Below are positions 43,903-55,319 of a DNA stretch of 64,000 nucleotides, in pieces. A model generated the notes under the pieces. That model was not told where the DNA came from, searched no databases, and saw only the letters and a program-made list of their open reading frames with translations. Origin of the DNA: Eublepharis macularius (Eukaryota; Chordata; Lepidosauria; Squamata; Eublepharidae); NCBI RefSeq assembly GCF_028583425.1, contig NC_072801.1:17318001-17382000 (forward strand), in the 5' to 3' direction. The translations under genes were made by a program, and so were the position numbers. Position 1 is the first letter of the stretch; each line of letters starts with the position of its first letter.

Positions 43903-44179
43903 GTATACTATTTGCGGCCGTACAGTTGGATTAAGGATCGCTCCGAGTCTCAGTTTGGAAAGAAAAAGCCAGCGGGGTGGAACCTTCGTACGGGAAGGGA
44001 TCGGTTCCACCCGGCTTCTTATCAGCGTGGTACTGGTGGCCTATGGGGGGAAAGAATAGGCGGTGCATCGACGGGGAGAAAAGAAAAAAGGGAGTTAGCA
44101 AAGAGTTAATGCAGTGCAAGGGATTTGGTTTCTTTTGGTAGTCATTGTCGAAGGTATTTAGTCTAGGGTGACCCTCGAG

Positions 44180-44350
44180 CCCGGTTGCCAACTCCGGGTT
44201 CGGAATTTTCTGGCGACGATTTGGGGGCAAGGGTGGGTCTACTTATCCACCTTCCAAAGCATCCTTTTCCTCCGAGGAAGTGATAGCTGTAGTCGTTAGA
44301 TGTTATAATTTCCGGAGATCTCAAGGACCCAGCTAGCTGGTGGTGGCAGC
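44180..44350. mobile_element. Diverged GGTTGCCA foldback remnant
   Basis: CCCGGTTGCCAACTCCGGGT, CCGAGGAAGTGATAGCTGTA, GTGGTGGCAGCCCTG keep the order of the GGGTTGCCA family but are heavily changed. Confidence 0.4.
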
Positions 44351-44567
44351 CCTGCAGCCGCTTATCTAGTCGAGTCGGTTAAGGGTAATAAGGGCAATTC
44401 TGAATGCCAAGAATTTGTCGCCTCTCAGGGTGGTCAAGGGCTTAGACAGTTTTGCATCCAATGTGTTTGTGGAGGATGCACGGCTCTTGTTGATAAGGAA
44501 ATGAAGCCTCCATGGTCAGAGGCACTGTTCCTCTGCAAGCTGCTAGAGACAGAGAGTATGTATGTAG

Positions 44568-44895
44568 GTCATTTATAGTCCACCTTTCTCACTGAGACTC
44601 AAGGTGGATTACACAGTATGAGGTTAATACAATCAGTATCAAGTAAGTACATTTCAATACAATACCATAAGGTAAACATACACAAGTTTAAAGACATAGC
44701 ATTAGCAAAGATCAAAGACATAGTAGAGATACTGAAGCAAAACATAATCAGTTCTAGGACTAACATTAGACAGCATGGAGTGATGGTTGTACATAGGAGT
44801 ACATATTTAAAGCAGCAGATAATATATGAGGCAAAAGTGGTGATGAAGTCTATGATCCCCGACTTGTTAGTGAAGCACCTGAGACCCCTCCCTAC
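44568..44895 (-). mobile_element. L2-type LINE 3'UTR copy
   Basis: TCATTTATAGTCCACCTTTC to CACCTGAGACCCCTCCCTAC parallels 39935-40290 nearly base for base. Further traces at about 51220-51260. Confidence 0.85.
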
Positions 44896-45334
44896 AATGC
44901 AGCAATGTTGCTCTTGTGTCCTCTCTGTCACTCGTAGCCTAGCCTGTCTGAGTTGTGAGGATAAAAAGAGAAAGGGTTACCACCCTGAATGACTTGAAAG
45001 GAAGGTGGGATAAATTTAAGATATACCATGCCAGTGATACTCAAACTTCTGCCAGTGGGACCCACCCACTTGTAAGTTTCTGCGATCTTCAGGACCCACT
45101 GATAAAGTAACCCCATGCTCCTTTTGCTTTCCCCAGCATAAGACTCAGGAATCACGTCTGTTAACGCTGAATAAATTTACATTATATTTTTCATGTTTTA
45201 TTTACAAATATATTGCTTGGCTAACCAACAAACTATTTCAGCAACTTTTTTAAAGCCTTTGTTTCTGAAATTTAAGAAGCATGTGTTTTGGAGGATCTCT
45301 CACTGAAGGGATCTTCTACACACATAGTAGGTCT

Positions 45335-45488
45335 TCCAAGTTCAATCCCTGGTATCTCCAGTAGAGAATTTTTTATACAAGGGATATAAGAAAGATCTAT
45401 GCCTAAAACTCTGCCTATAGCCAATTAGACAAGACCATAGCAAGATGTACCAATGGTCTGACTGTCCATATAAGACAGCTTCATATAT
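45335..45488 (+). mobile_element. tRNA-SINE second family, degenerate
   Basis: TCCAAGTTCAATCCCTGGTA, TCTCCAGT, then CCAATGGTCTGACTGTCCAT and AAGACAGCTTCATAT follow the order seen at 12442. Confidence 0.6.
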
Positions 45489-45499
45489 TATTTCCAAAG

Positions 45500-46255
45500 T
45501 TAGCATTTTATTCAATTATTTATTCTGCAGGCTTTGGAAACTAATGTGCTTGTTTCACATTATTAGATCTGATTGGTCTCCCAATAATATATTGAGTTCA
45601 TTTCTGTGGGTCTGCCTTACCAAATAAAGTTTTATATTCTATTCATTTCAAAATACACATTCCTCCTGAGTATTAATTAAAGAAAAACGTTTTCAATTCT
45701 GTAGATTACCACCAAAACAGTAGTATATTCATGTTAAGAAAATTGAAAGGACCTTTTGCAAGGTAAGATGGACATACTTTTAGAGTACCACTTGAATTAT
45801 TCTTGTCTGTTGAGCTTGCTCTGGTACCATGGCAACATGTGTTGCTACTTCAGTACAGTATAGAAAATGTTCTGTGTTAAAACACTGTTTTGCCAGATGT
45901 TTCAAGGTGATAATTCCATAGGATGTATGATGACAGCAAAACCACAAAAAACATGTTCTTTCTTTCCAGATGCAGCATGCATTGTTAGTTCCCCCCCCCC
46001 TATTATCTTCACAACAGCCCGGTGCGGTGGGGTGTATGGAGAGGCAGCCCAGGAGCAGCCTGTGCACTTCTTGGCAGACCGGAGGGAGGGGGAAGCTTGT
46101 CCCAGAGTCTCCCTTGTCCCAGAGTGGTTTTAAGCACTGCTTCACACTGGGTCTGCTGCTTCAAAATTACCCACTTTGACAAATTCCCCAAAGAGTCAGA
46201 TTCATTTTTAAGCAGGGTATTAGGAAAAATTGGTCTAATACTCCCATCTCCTAAT
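45500..46255. other. No confidently recognised feature
   Basis: Includes a SINE-like word at about 45990-46030; otherwise unassigned. Confidence 0.4.
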
Positions 46256-46259
46256 TTTA

Positions 46260-46415
46260 TCCTAAAATTCACCTCTTTCATTTTATCATCACAACAGCCC
46301 TGTGAGGTAGGTTGACCAGCAAGATAATGACTGTCTTAAGATTACCCAGCTTTGTAGCTGAGCAGAATTTGAACTCAGGTTTCCTCATCTAATGGGGACC
46401 CCTACACTGCACAGG
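46260..46415 (-). mobile_element. tRNA-SINE, inverted, degenerate
   Basis: TTTTATCATCACAACAGCCC, TGTGAGGTAGGTTGACCAGC, AATTTGAACTCAGGTTTCCT. Confidence 0.6.
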
Positions 46416-46664
46416 GCCTACAATTTGCCAACTTTATAGTTTCAGAAAAGGATTACATTAGATTATTAAGCAAGAGTTGATCTGAGATTTAATAAACCTT
46501 GACAAGCCATGTAAAAACATTTTTAAGCATTCTCCTTCTTCCAGTGACCTTGACATAATATCAGCAGATACGTGGGCATTCTCAGATATAGAGACAGCTA
46601 TCTATCTCTTACTTGGCCCTGGAAAAAGCATGTTAGGTGAATACATTTATTAAAGGGTAGTGCA

Positions 46665-47290
46665 TACCTGATGAAGCCTTAAAGACCAACAAGATTTCCA
46701 GAGTACAAGCTTTTGAGAGTCAAAGGTCCCTTTGTTAGAAACAGGTAGGGATGAAGGTCCCTGAGCCCTTATATCCCAGTCAGAAGGTCTCAGGGACCTC
46801 CATCCCTACCTGTAGGGATATTGCAAGAAGCGAGTCAGGATACACATATAGAATAAAAAATAATAATCAGCTTGATTAGAGCAGAGGAGAAATGCTTAAG
46901 GGTAGGAAGTGCAGAGAATTAGCATCTGCAGTGTGATAAGAATCCTAAGTTCCTTTTCAGCCCTGGGGGAATTCTCGTTCAGTGATCTCGCATTGTAAAG
47001 CTTCTTTGTTTGAGGACTGCTGCCTTTAGGTCAACAGTGGAATATCGCAGAAGATTAAAATGTTCTCCTGCTGGCTTGCGAGGGTCAAATTTCTCTCCAT
47101 TTATTCTTTGGCACAGGGACTGACCCATTTGTCTGATGTAAAGAGTGGAAGGGCATTGCTGACACTTAATGCCATATAGAACATTTGAAGATGAACGAGT
47201 TAATAAACCTGACATAGTACGGCTGGTGCTGTTACGTCTGGTGATTGTGTTGTTAGGATGAATATAGGGACAGAATTGGTTTATGGCAGG
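46665..47290 (-). mobile_element. Penelope-like element, minus copy
   Basis: Terminus CCTTAAAGACCAACAAGATT with an inner hairpin at 46741-46814 (CAGGTAGGGATG / CATCCCTACCTG). A GIY-YIG remnant on the minus strand at 46979-47215 reads VLYGIKCQQCPSTLYIRQMG, with the YIG glycine changed to R. Confidence 0.78.
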
Positions 47291-48990
47291 CCTTGGTCCC
47301 AGAGTCAGGCCATAACAATAATTCCTCCAGAAATATTGTTAACCTTTTGCAGCACTCTTAGCCTGGCAGAGGAATCTGTTCTTTCACATGGACTACCCTT
47401 CCGTCCCACTGAATCTACACAGAGGATACAGTTCTGTGGTGGCTTGGAGGTTAGTTTTTCACTGTCTCTATTTGAAGGAGTACTTTCATCAAGCCTTGTA
47501 ACAGAACATGGATGGATTGGTAGCATCTTCACAATGCAGCAGTTCACAATCTACTGCTGAACAACTGCCATCTCTCCAACCTACCAGCAGACAACATATA
47601 ATAACATTAATAATAATAACATTTGATTTATATACCGCCCTTTATAAACCACCAATTCCTGCCCACCCAATGCTAGAGGGGAAAGGACTGTACATGGCAC
47701 CCCTCCCCCTAAACCCTCCCCGTACCTAGAAAGCTTTTGCCACCGAGCCCAAAATGACTTGATTAAGAAACATCTCCCAACACAACTTTACCCATGCTGA
47801 AAGAAAGGCAATGAACAGTCTCAGAAACAAACCAGACATTGTGATTAAAGAAGCTGACAGCAGGAGCAGTTGTCATGATGGACAAATCAGACTACATTAA
47901 AGAGGCCAAAAGACAACCCTCCAATATACTAGTTTCCAGGGCTTTTTTTCTGGGAAAAGAGGTGGTGGAACTCAGTGGGTCGCCAGCACAGGGGGCAGCT
48001 CTTGGTGGGAGGTGGTGCCCCTGGTACCATATGTGCGCACGCAAAGTGCACGCATGCTCCCAGGGCCAATGACGTCACTTTGGGTCAGCTGGAACAAGGG
48101 GGGAGTTTTTAAAAGTTTAAATCGCCCTAGGCAAAAATGGTCACATGGTTGGTGGCCCCGCCCCCTGATCTCCAGACAGAGGGGAGTTTAGGTTGCCTTC
48201 CACGCCGCTGGAGCAGCGCGGAGGGCAAGCTAAACTCCCCTCTGTCTTGAGATCAGGGGGTGGGGCCACCAGCCATGTGACCATTTTCAAGAGGTTCTGG
48301 AAAGACTACCAAAAAGAACTAAACCAGATTACAAAGGAATTATACACATACAGGAATAGATATAACACCACCAGCCATACCATCTCAAGTTCATTCACTT
48401 GTTCATCTTCCAACATTATGTATGCCATTGTCAGCAATGTCCTTCCACTCTCTATATTGGACTGAGGTCAGTCCCTTTACAAAAGAATAGATGGACATAA
48501 AACTGGTATTAAAAATCATAAGACTCAAATCCAATGGGATAAAATTTTATTCTTCTAGAACATTCCATTGCTAAGACTGGCAGTTCTCTAAAACACAGAA
48601 GCTTCAAGGAGAGATTATAATGGGATATTGCTGAAATTGAATTTGTTTACATATTCAGAACAATGGACACACACACCCAACTGAATAGGGACATAGGCTT
48701 CTTATCTCACTATAGATGTTAATTTTCTGCATTTCCTCCCCCTAAGCATTTCTGCCATGCTCTAATCAAGCTGCTCCCTTCTTGAATCGTACTTTTGCAT
48801 CCCGACTCTTTTTTGCAATACCCGTCCCACCTTCTGACTGAGATACAAGGGCTCAGGGATCTCCATTCCTCTTTGTATCTGAGGAAGGGAGTTTTAACTT
48901 TTGAGTCTCAGAAACGTATACCCTGGAAATCTTGCTAGTCTTTAAGGTGCTACTGGACTCAAATCTTGCTCTTGTAATGCAGACCAGCCA
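47290..48990 (+). mobile_element. Penelope-like element, plus copy, inverted to its neighbour
   Basis: Frame near 47800-47930 reads MNSLRNKPDIVIKEAD, then VVMMDKSDYIKEAKRQPSNI (the conserved start of Penelope RT). It resumes at 48300 with DYQKELNQITKELYTYR and a GIY-YIG remnant (NIMYAIVSNVLP), and ends with CTTTAAGGTGCTACTGGACT. Interrupted by the hAT MITE; most of the RT is deleted. Confidence 0.78.
47937..48300. mobile_element. hAT MITE, long variant, right end deleted
   Basis: Left end CAGGGCTTTTTTTCTGG and the extra block seen at 14438 (AATGACGTCACTTTGGGTCA). The right terminal repeat is missing at 48300, where Penelope sequence resumes. Confidence 0.85.
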
Positions 48991-49115
48991 ACGTGAAATT
49001 TGGTGAAGCCATGGAGATTTTCACTGAGAGAAATTCTCAGAAGTTGTGCACATGTGGGGCAAAGGGAATTCTACCCTGGCTGCATTTTGGAGGACCATGC
49101 CAGATAAATGACTCG

Positions 49116-49382
49116 AGAGCCAATTTGGTGTAGTGGTTAAGAGTGGCAGGACTTTAATCTGGAGAAGCAGGTTTGATTCCTCAGTCCTCCGCTTGAAACC
49201 AGCTGGGTGACCTTGGGTCAGTCACAGCTCTTCTAGAGCTCTCTCAGCCCTGCCCACCTCAGTGTGATTGTTGTGGGGATAATAACAACACACTTTGTAA
49301 TAACATGTTTTGTAAACTGCTCTGAGTGGGTGTTAAGTTGTCCTGAAGGCTGATATATAAATCGAATGTTATTATTATTATA
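49116..49382 (+). mobile_element. tRNA-derived SINE with (ATT)n tail
   Basis: AGAGCCAATTTGGTGTAGTG head, AGGTTTGATTCCTC B box, GCTGGGTGACCTTGGGTCAG, CGAATGTTATTATTATTATA tail. Confidence 0.92.
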
Positions 49383-49987
49383 ACTTTATCTTTTTAAGCC
49401 ATTGTCTACCATTATGCCAATGGCAACGTCCCCAAATACAGGCACTTAACAGTTTTTTGTCTGTAAGCAGGAAAGCACCTAGGACATAAAACAGCCCCTC
49501 ATAAATCTACCAAGTTACCTTTCCTGGGCACTTTTAATCTACTTTTCTCCACTCAATATGGACTCAAAATACTTTATTTTACTCCCCGCCCCCCAACAGA
49601 AAAACACATTTAAAGAAATATATTTAAACATAAATTTAACATTAAAAAAACCCTACCTGCTCCCAACAAACTAATTCGCAGAGGAGTGGGGCAGAGCAGA
49701 TACTAACCACTCTGTCCTGGATAGCAGCAGAGTCTCTAGAAGGATGGAGGCGCTCTCAGGAGGCAGTTCTCCTTTATGCTCCCAAGGGTTGGAAGGGTGG
49801 GGCAGAGCCAGTGGAAGCCGCTCTGTCCTGGCTGGCCAGACTTTCCCCAAGCAAAGCAAGAACCCAGTTCCTTCAACCTCAGTGGCAGCTCTCCTTTGTA
49901 CTTCCAGGGCTTTCCCTGGAGAATCTTTACCAGACCACAGACATCTCAGGGAAGAAAATAAACCGTCCCTATCAACCATGTGATCAG

Positions 49988-50069
49988 CAGTGCTATACTG
50001 AGCAGAGTTATATCTGTCTAAGCTCTCTAATGGATTTAGAAGAGTGTATCTCAGCTTACGATGGCACTG
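49988..50069. mobile_element. Small foldback element (CAGTGCAATC family)
   Basis: CAGTGCTATACTGAGCAGAG start, GGCACTG end, moderately diverged arms. Lies 32 bp before the solo LTR. Confidence 0.7.
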
Positions 50070-50101
50070 TAACAATGTTTTCCTTCACAGTTGATGCTGG
50101 C

Positions 50102-51124
50102 TGTGACGGACTCAGCTTCAGATGCTGAGATTTCCAGAAACGAGAGTGAAAGAGGGTTGGAGCCTGGCTTTAGACCAGAGAGGGTCAGCCAGGGAATACT
50201 CTGTGAGAGGAAATAACGTTTGTGAAACACTTTTAGTCCTAGGACTAAAGTGGGGGAAACCAGCACTAACTCCTACTTAGATTCAAGAGATCTGGGAACT
50301 ATAGAGGTGCAAGGAAGTGGGTAGAGAGGAGTCTTCCCTTCAGTGCCAAGAACAGGGTTTTATAGCTCATAACTATAATGCCTGCCCAGTATCTAGGAAG
50401 GGTTTGTCTCAAGGGAGCACCCTAAGGTCTGGAGAGGAGGGAAAGTCGTGCTGTGTTTGTGTTTGAGTATATAAAGTGTAACATCTGTGAAGCAGTGTCA
50501 ACCTCTGAAAGAAGCCAGCAACTTAGAGCCAAGCTACAACTGACACCTTACACAGGTTGGACACTTGTCAGCTTCCCTCAAGTTTTGACGGGAAATGTAG
50601 GCATCCTGGTTTTACAGCTTGGCTCTCCATTACAGCTGCAAGACCAGGATGCCTACATTTCCCATCAAAACTTGAGGAAAGCTGACAAGTGTCCAACTTG
50701 TGTCAGGCATCCCTTGTAGCTTGGCTCTTAGAGTTATACCAAGTGTCTAGTGCCTCACACAAGTAAAGTTTCTGTATAAAAACCTTTCTGTTACTTCAGT
50801 TCAAACATCTGCCTACCTGCCCTCTGACTTTACCTACTGTAAATAAACCTTCAGTTACATTTTGAACCTCCTCAAGCCTTGTGTGCCAGTTTCTGCTAAA
50901 GGGAAGCGCAAACCCCTGATCTGTCCCCTACTAAGACTTGGCGGGGTAACCAGTTTTAATATTTCTTCAGGGTGGGACAAGAAGGAAAATTGAAGCTTAA
51001 CATCAACCAAGCTACCAGAGGCTTCCCAGCCCAGTATACAGCTTCACAGGCTTAAAGAGGAGAAGTTTTACCTCAGGGTAGGGGAAGGTCAGCCCAAGCC
51101 TGAGTTGGACGTGGGTTTGTGACA
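50102..51124 (+). mobile_element. Solo LTR, 1023 bp including a nested MITE, TSD CTGGC
   Basis: Begins TGTGACGGACTC, ends GTTTGTGACA, flanked by exact CTGGC at 50097-50101 and 51125-51129. Internal signals in order: TATATAAAG near 50467, AATAAA near 50842. Without the MITE and its 3-bp repeat it is about 818 bp. No internal viral genes. Confidence 0.9.
50526..50727. mobile_element. PIF/Harbinger-type MITE, copy 2 (202 bp), TSD TTA
   Basis: Ends GAGCCAAGCTACAACTGACA / CCTTGTAGCTTGGCTC. Exact TTA on both sides (50523-50525 and 50728-50730), the usual Harbinger target. Same length as copy 1 and differing at only a handful of positions. Confidence 0.93.
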
Positions 51125-51129
51125 CTGGC

Positions 51130-52145
51130 GTTTTGTAATGTTGGGTTCAAATGATATATTTTATTGTTTGTAATTGAAAGTAATCATAAAGGAAAAAGAA
51201 CTGGTATGAATTACTTGATACTTATTTGTTTATCATCTGTCTTTCTTGCTGAGTCGCAGTATACGGGATGGAGGGTGGTACAGGAGAAATAAACCCCCCC
51301 AAAAAATGTTCCACCTCATGTGGAAGTATGTGTCTAAGCACTGGAAACATGCTGGCGTCTGCTTCCATGAGCCTCGCGGTGTTTTGGGAAGGGGTGATGT
51401 TTTACAGCCCTGAAACATGGAAACATGGGGGCAATAAAATACCCCAAATACAATTTTGTGTAAAAAAAAAATCACGATTGGGGCAATGCTCATTAGAATA
51501 AGGGATGGCTGCTGTGTCCGGTTACGAAATGTTGGAAGGTTCCAAGCTAGCTATTTCAAAGTGGCTGCTCCCTGCAGACACAGGGTGATGCTCCTCGGAT
51601 CTTGCAAAGCTCCTTTTGCTCCAACGAAGTGGAGAAATGCCAGGGTGATTTTTTGGCTTTGGGAGAAGATGCAACGAGTTGCCAGGAATCACATCAGTGG
51701 GCACCATGTTAAGGACAACTGTATTACACCATGATATACCAGCTTGGGAGTAATCCTTTCATACGGTTGGTATGTGCTAATAAGTTTAACAGTCTGAGCA
51801 TGGGGACAAGATTCCTGTACTTTAGGTAGCAGTGGAGTTCTACCCACCGGCGAGCTCCTTTTAAAAGGGCCGGCAACAATTGGGGGGTGGGCGGGGAGTC
51901 ACTTTTATAGAGGCTTTGAGTATGGAAATGGACAGGCGAAGCTTTTCATCACCTGGAGGTAAATAACATCAATTGGCAATTAACAGTCTCTTAAGCCTCT
52001 GTTAAAGGGGCAGGACACACTTTCTCCATGCTGTTGGCAACCTGGCCTGCTAATTTTTCTTTTGTCTTTTAGAGCTCCTTAATGCGAGTGAAGTAATGTC
52101 ATATGACTGTTACTAGGGAAAACACTTCCGTATCAAATAAAATTA
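51130..52145. other. No confidently recognised feature
   Basis: Apart from an L2 3'UTR trace at about 51220-51260, nothing recognised. Confidence 0.4.
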
Positions 52146-52147
52146 AT

Positions 52148-52350
52148 AGTTAAGTGCCATCAAGTCACAGCCAACTTACGGCAGCCCCTAGTGGGATTTT
52201 CAAGTCAAGAGATGAACATGGGTGGTTTGCCCTTGCCTTCCTCTGCACAGCAACCCTAGTCTTCCTTGGTAGTCTCCCATCCCAGGACTGACCATGACCA
52301 ACCCAAGCCAAGTTCCAAAGAGCTCAGGCTAGTCTGGGCTATTTAGGCTG
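52148..52350 (-). mobile_element. 5S-rRNA-derived SINE, inverted
   Basis: AAGTGCCATCAAGTCACAGC, GGTGGTTTGCCCTTGCCTTC, TTGGTAGTCTCCCATCCCAG, CAAAGAGCTCAGGCTAGTCT: body, then 5S-like head, in reverse. Confidence 0.82.
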
Positions 52351-52519
52351 TTACAGTATAAAATACACTTAAGAATTAGTCATCCCCATTTGCAAAATCC
52401 ATGTTCAGATAAAAGAAGGCTTGTGTTGCTTTCCGGAATACCCGTGGACTTAGATTGTTAGATCTATGGAGGAAGGAAACGTTAAGGCTAGCGAGTGGTC
52501 TTCGAGTACTGAAAGAGAG

Positions 52520-52690
52520 AGTGTGGTATAATTATTAGTGTATCAGGCCAGGACTATGGGAGCCTTTCCATGCAGCTTGGTGGGTGACTTTGAACAAGTC
52601 CAAAGCTCAGCCTAACCCACTTTGCAGGGTTGTTGTAAGGATAAACACGGAGGCGGGGGCATGTACACAGCTCCGACATCCTTGGAGCCA
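52520..52690 (+). mobile_element. tRNA-SINE, degenerate
   Basis: AGAGTGTGGTATAATTATTA head, GCTTGGTGGGTGACTTTGAA, CTCAGCCTAACCCACTTTGC, AGGGTTGTTGTAAGGATAAA. Confidence 0.7.
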
Positions 52691-52694
52691 GATA

Positions 52695-54040
52695 AAAATG
52701 TACTCGAGTACCTCTCTGTGTTCACTATTTACATTTTGGATGTGGATCACAGAAGCCGAGAGAACACTTTCAAGACCTCATGAATTGCTACAGGCTTATG
52801 GGGAAGGGCATGGTTTGTGTGTGTGTGATCCAGTCTTTACGGGGGAAGCCACAGCCAAAATAATGGCAGCTTTTTCATCGGTTCTTGCATTCCAAATTTG
52901 AGATCACAGAACAGCACTCTGCTAACCCTCATAGACATCTTCCTTCTTGGTTTCCAAGGGGAAATGTTTTATCTCTCAGAACAAAGCCAGATCCCTCCCC
53001 CCCCTCCCCCGGTCGAGAGTATGTGTGAGATGCTGCCACGTTCGTTCTGGCAACGGCGTGGCTGCAGATGGTCTTGTTAGTTTGGAACGAGCACCTTCCA
53101 TTCCACGGGGGGAGGGGGGGCAAGAAAGGCTGGTGACAGATGGAGTCACCTAGTTACACAAAGTCTACAATGAAATGTTATCACAAGGAATGTCCAGACA
53201 CAGTGTAAATGTTACTGAACAAAACTGGATGCAAATGCTCCCATTAAGTATGACTAATAAGTCATTTCAACACAAGATCTGCAGGCAGCATCCTAAAACC
53301 CACTGCATAAGCATTTGGGGCGATTATTGACATCTGCTGCAATGCAGTGTTTCAAATGGCCCGTCCCTAATCTATATCGTCTATATTTTCCCGTCCACTC
53401 ATTTTTCACACACAAAAAAGCCCGTTACAAGACCCCTGTGTGAGCGTATCCTTTATCAGAGTGGAAGAAGTTCTGTGTGAGGGTCAATTAAGGAAATGTT
53501 CAGAGTGGAAGCTAGGAAAATACAGCTCTTTGTTGCAAGTAAATTTGTGTTAATTTTTTTTTTTTTTGTAAAACTGAGCCCTTATGACTAACCCAGACAG
53601 CAGATACTAGATGCAATGCAGAGAACGTGAGCCTGAACCAAAACTCTTGGCAAGCTTCTATTATAAATCAGCACCATAAATTTGCTTATGAACTTGGGGA
53701 GGGGCTGCTGTGGCAGAGAAAGCCAGCCAGGTGTGCACGGAGATGTAATATGCATGTTCTTCTGGGTCATGGTTATTCAGCACATTAAGCTCTGCCTTCT
53801 GCTTACAGCATAGCTCTGTCAAGGTCACTCTTGTCTTCTCTGACTGGCAACAGCTCTCCAGGGTCTTGTGTTGTGGCCTTTCACATCACTTGCTCCTTGA
53901 TCTTTTTTGCTGGCGATGCCAGGGACGGATCTTGGAACCTTCTGGACACAATGCATGCGCTTTGCCATCAAGCCTTGGCCCTGCCCCTTATGAAGCAGGT
54001 GAAGATGCCTTGCACCAAACCAGACCATCAGTTCATTGAG
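52695..54040. other. No recognised feature
   Basis: About 1.3 kb; short frames only. A T run is at about 53555. Confidence 0.4.
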
Positions 54041-54045
54041 AGACA

Positions 54046-54285
54046 GACTTGTGCAGTGGTTAGAGTGTGGGAAAAGATCTGGGAGACCCAGGTTCAAATC
54101 TCTGCTCTGCTGTGGAAGCTCACTGGGTGACCTTGGGTCAGTCACACACTCTCAGCCTATCCTACCGTACAGGGTTATTATGAGGATAAAGTGGAGAAGG
54201 TAGGAATGTTGTGAGCTACTTCCGATCCTTGTTGGGGAAGAAAGTGGGGTATAAATTAAATACATAAAAATAAATAAATCTAGCT
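54046..54285 (+). mobile_element. tRNA-derived SINE (Sauria-type), complete
   Basis: TGTGCAGTGGTTAGAGTGTG, CAGGTTCAAATCTC (B box), GCTCACTGGGTGACCTTGGG, ACAGGGTTATTATGAGGATA, TTAAATACATAAAAATAAAT. Confidence 0.9.
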
Positions 54286-54289
54286 CCAT

Positions 54290-55070
54290 GTTGTCTACTC
54301 TGACTGGCAGCCGGTCTCCTGCGTTTCAGCACAACACCTGTTACCATAGACCCTTGAACAAGGTCGTACCTTGTACTTCCTGAATGCAAAATATGTACCC
54401 CACCACTGAACCATGACCCCTGGTCAAAACTGACTGGTGGAAGTGGGATTCACTGCTCCCAAAGAGACAGTAGCCTTAGAGCTGTGCTGCTGGGATGCTA
54501 TTAAATGCTGTACCATCAGCCCTTCCTTCTAAGTTATATTAAAGTTGTGTGCTGGAGTTTTGTTTCTAACCCATCTCTTTAAATCTTCCCTGTCACTCTG
54601 CATTCATCCATCTGGTGCTGCGCTTAGGGGTTTTTTTTGGCTTGGGGCGACTTCCAATGTGACCAGCGTTCATCTTGATGACAGAATCTGTAACATGTGA
54701 AGAGTTTCTCTAGTGGGAAATTTTTTAGGCTTGATTATACATGAGACATCCCAGTCCAGCGTACCTGAGGTGGGGGGAAAGCAAGCCAGTTCGGCTATTC
54801 ACTTGTTGGGATGATTAATATCAGAAAATATAGATCCATCTCGTATCAGAACATGTAAAGTGGATACCATTTGGGGAGGTTTAATTCAATCTTTTTCTTG
54901 ATTAGGGGGAATCACTATGTTAAATTACCAGGACCTCTATCAGTGGAGTACTGAGCCAAGCCCCTTTCCTGGTTCTCCTCTCCTTTTTTCGGGGGCGGGG
55001 AAGGAATTGCTTTGAAAAGTTTTAACCTCTCAACCCACCCACCCCCACCCGAATATCCAGGCATGATAAT
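54290..55070. other. No recognised feature
   Basis: No gene or repeat recognised. Confidence 0.4.
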
Positions 55071-55074
55071 ATAA

Positions 55075-55310
55075 GAGGAGCTCTGCTGGGCCAGACTAAA
55101 AGGCCCAGGTAGTCCAGCAACCCCAACTGGTTAACTAGATGCCCCTAGAAGTTTTATGTGCAAAGCATGAAGGCAAAAGCCCCTAATACTAGCTTCCAAC
55201 AACTGATAACAAAAGGCACACTGCCTCTGAACATGAAGGTTCCATTTAGCTAATTGCTATAGTTCTTCCCATGTCTAATCCATTGTTTATGCCGTTAGAA
55301 GTTCATGGCT
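55075..55310 (-). mobile_element. CR1 LINE 3'-end fragment, inverted
   Basis: GAGCTCTGCTGGGCCAGACT, TAGTCCAGCAACCC, GCACACTGCCTCTGAACATG are the reverse of the CR1 tail seen at 25504-25690. Confidence 0.65.
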
Positions 55311-55319
55311 ATCACTGCA

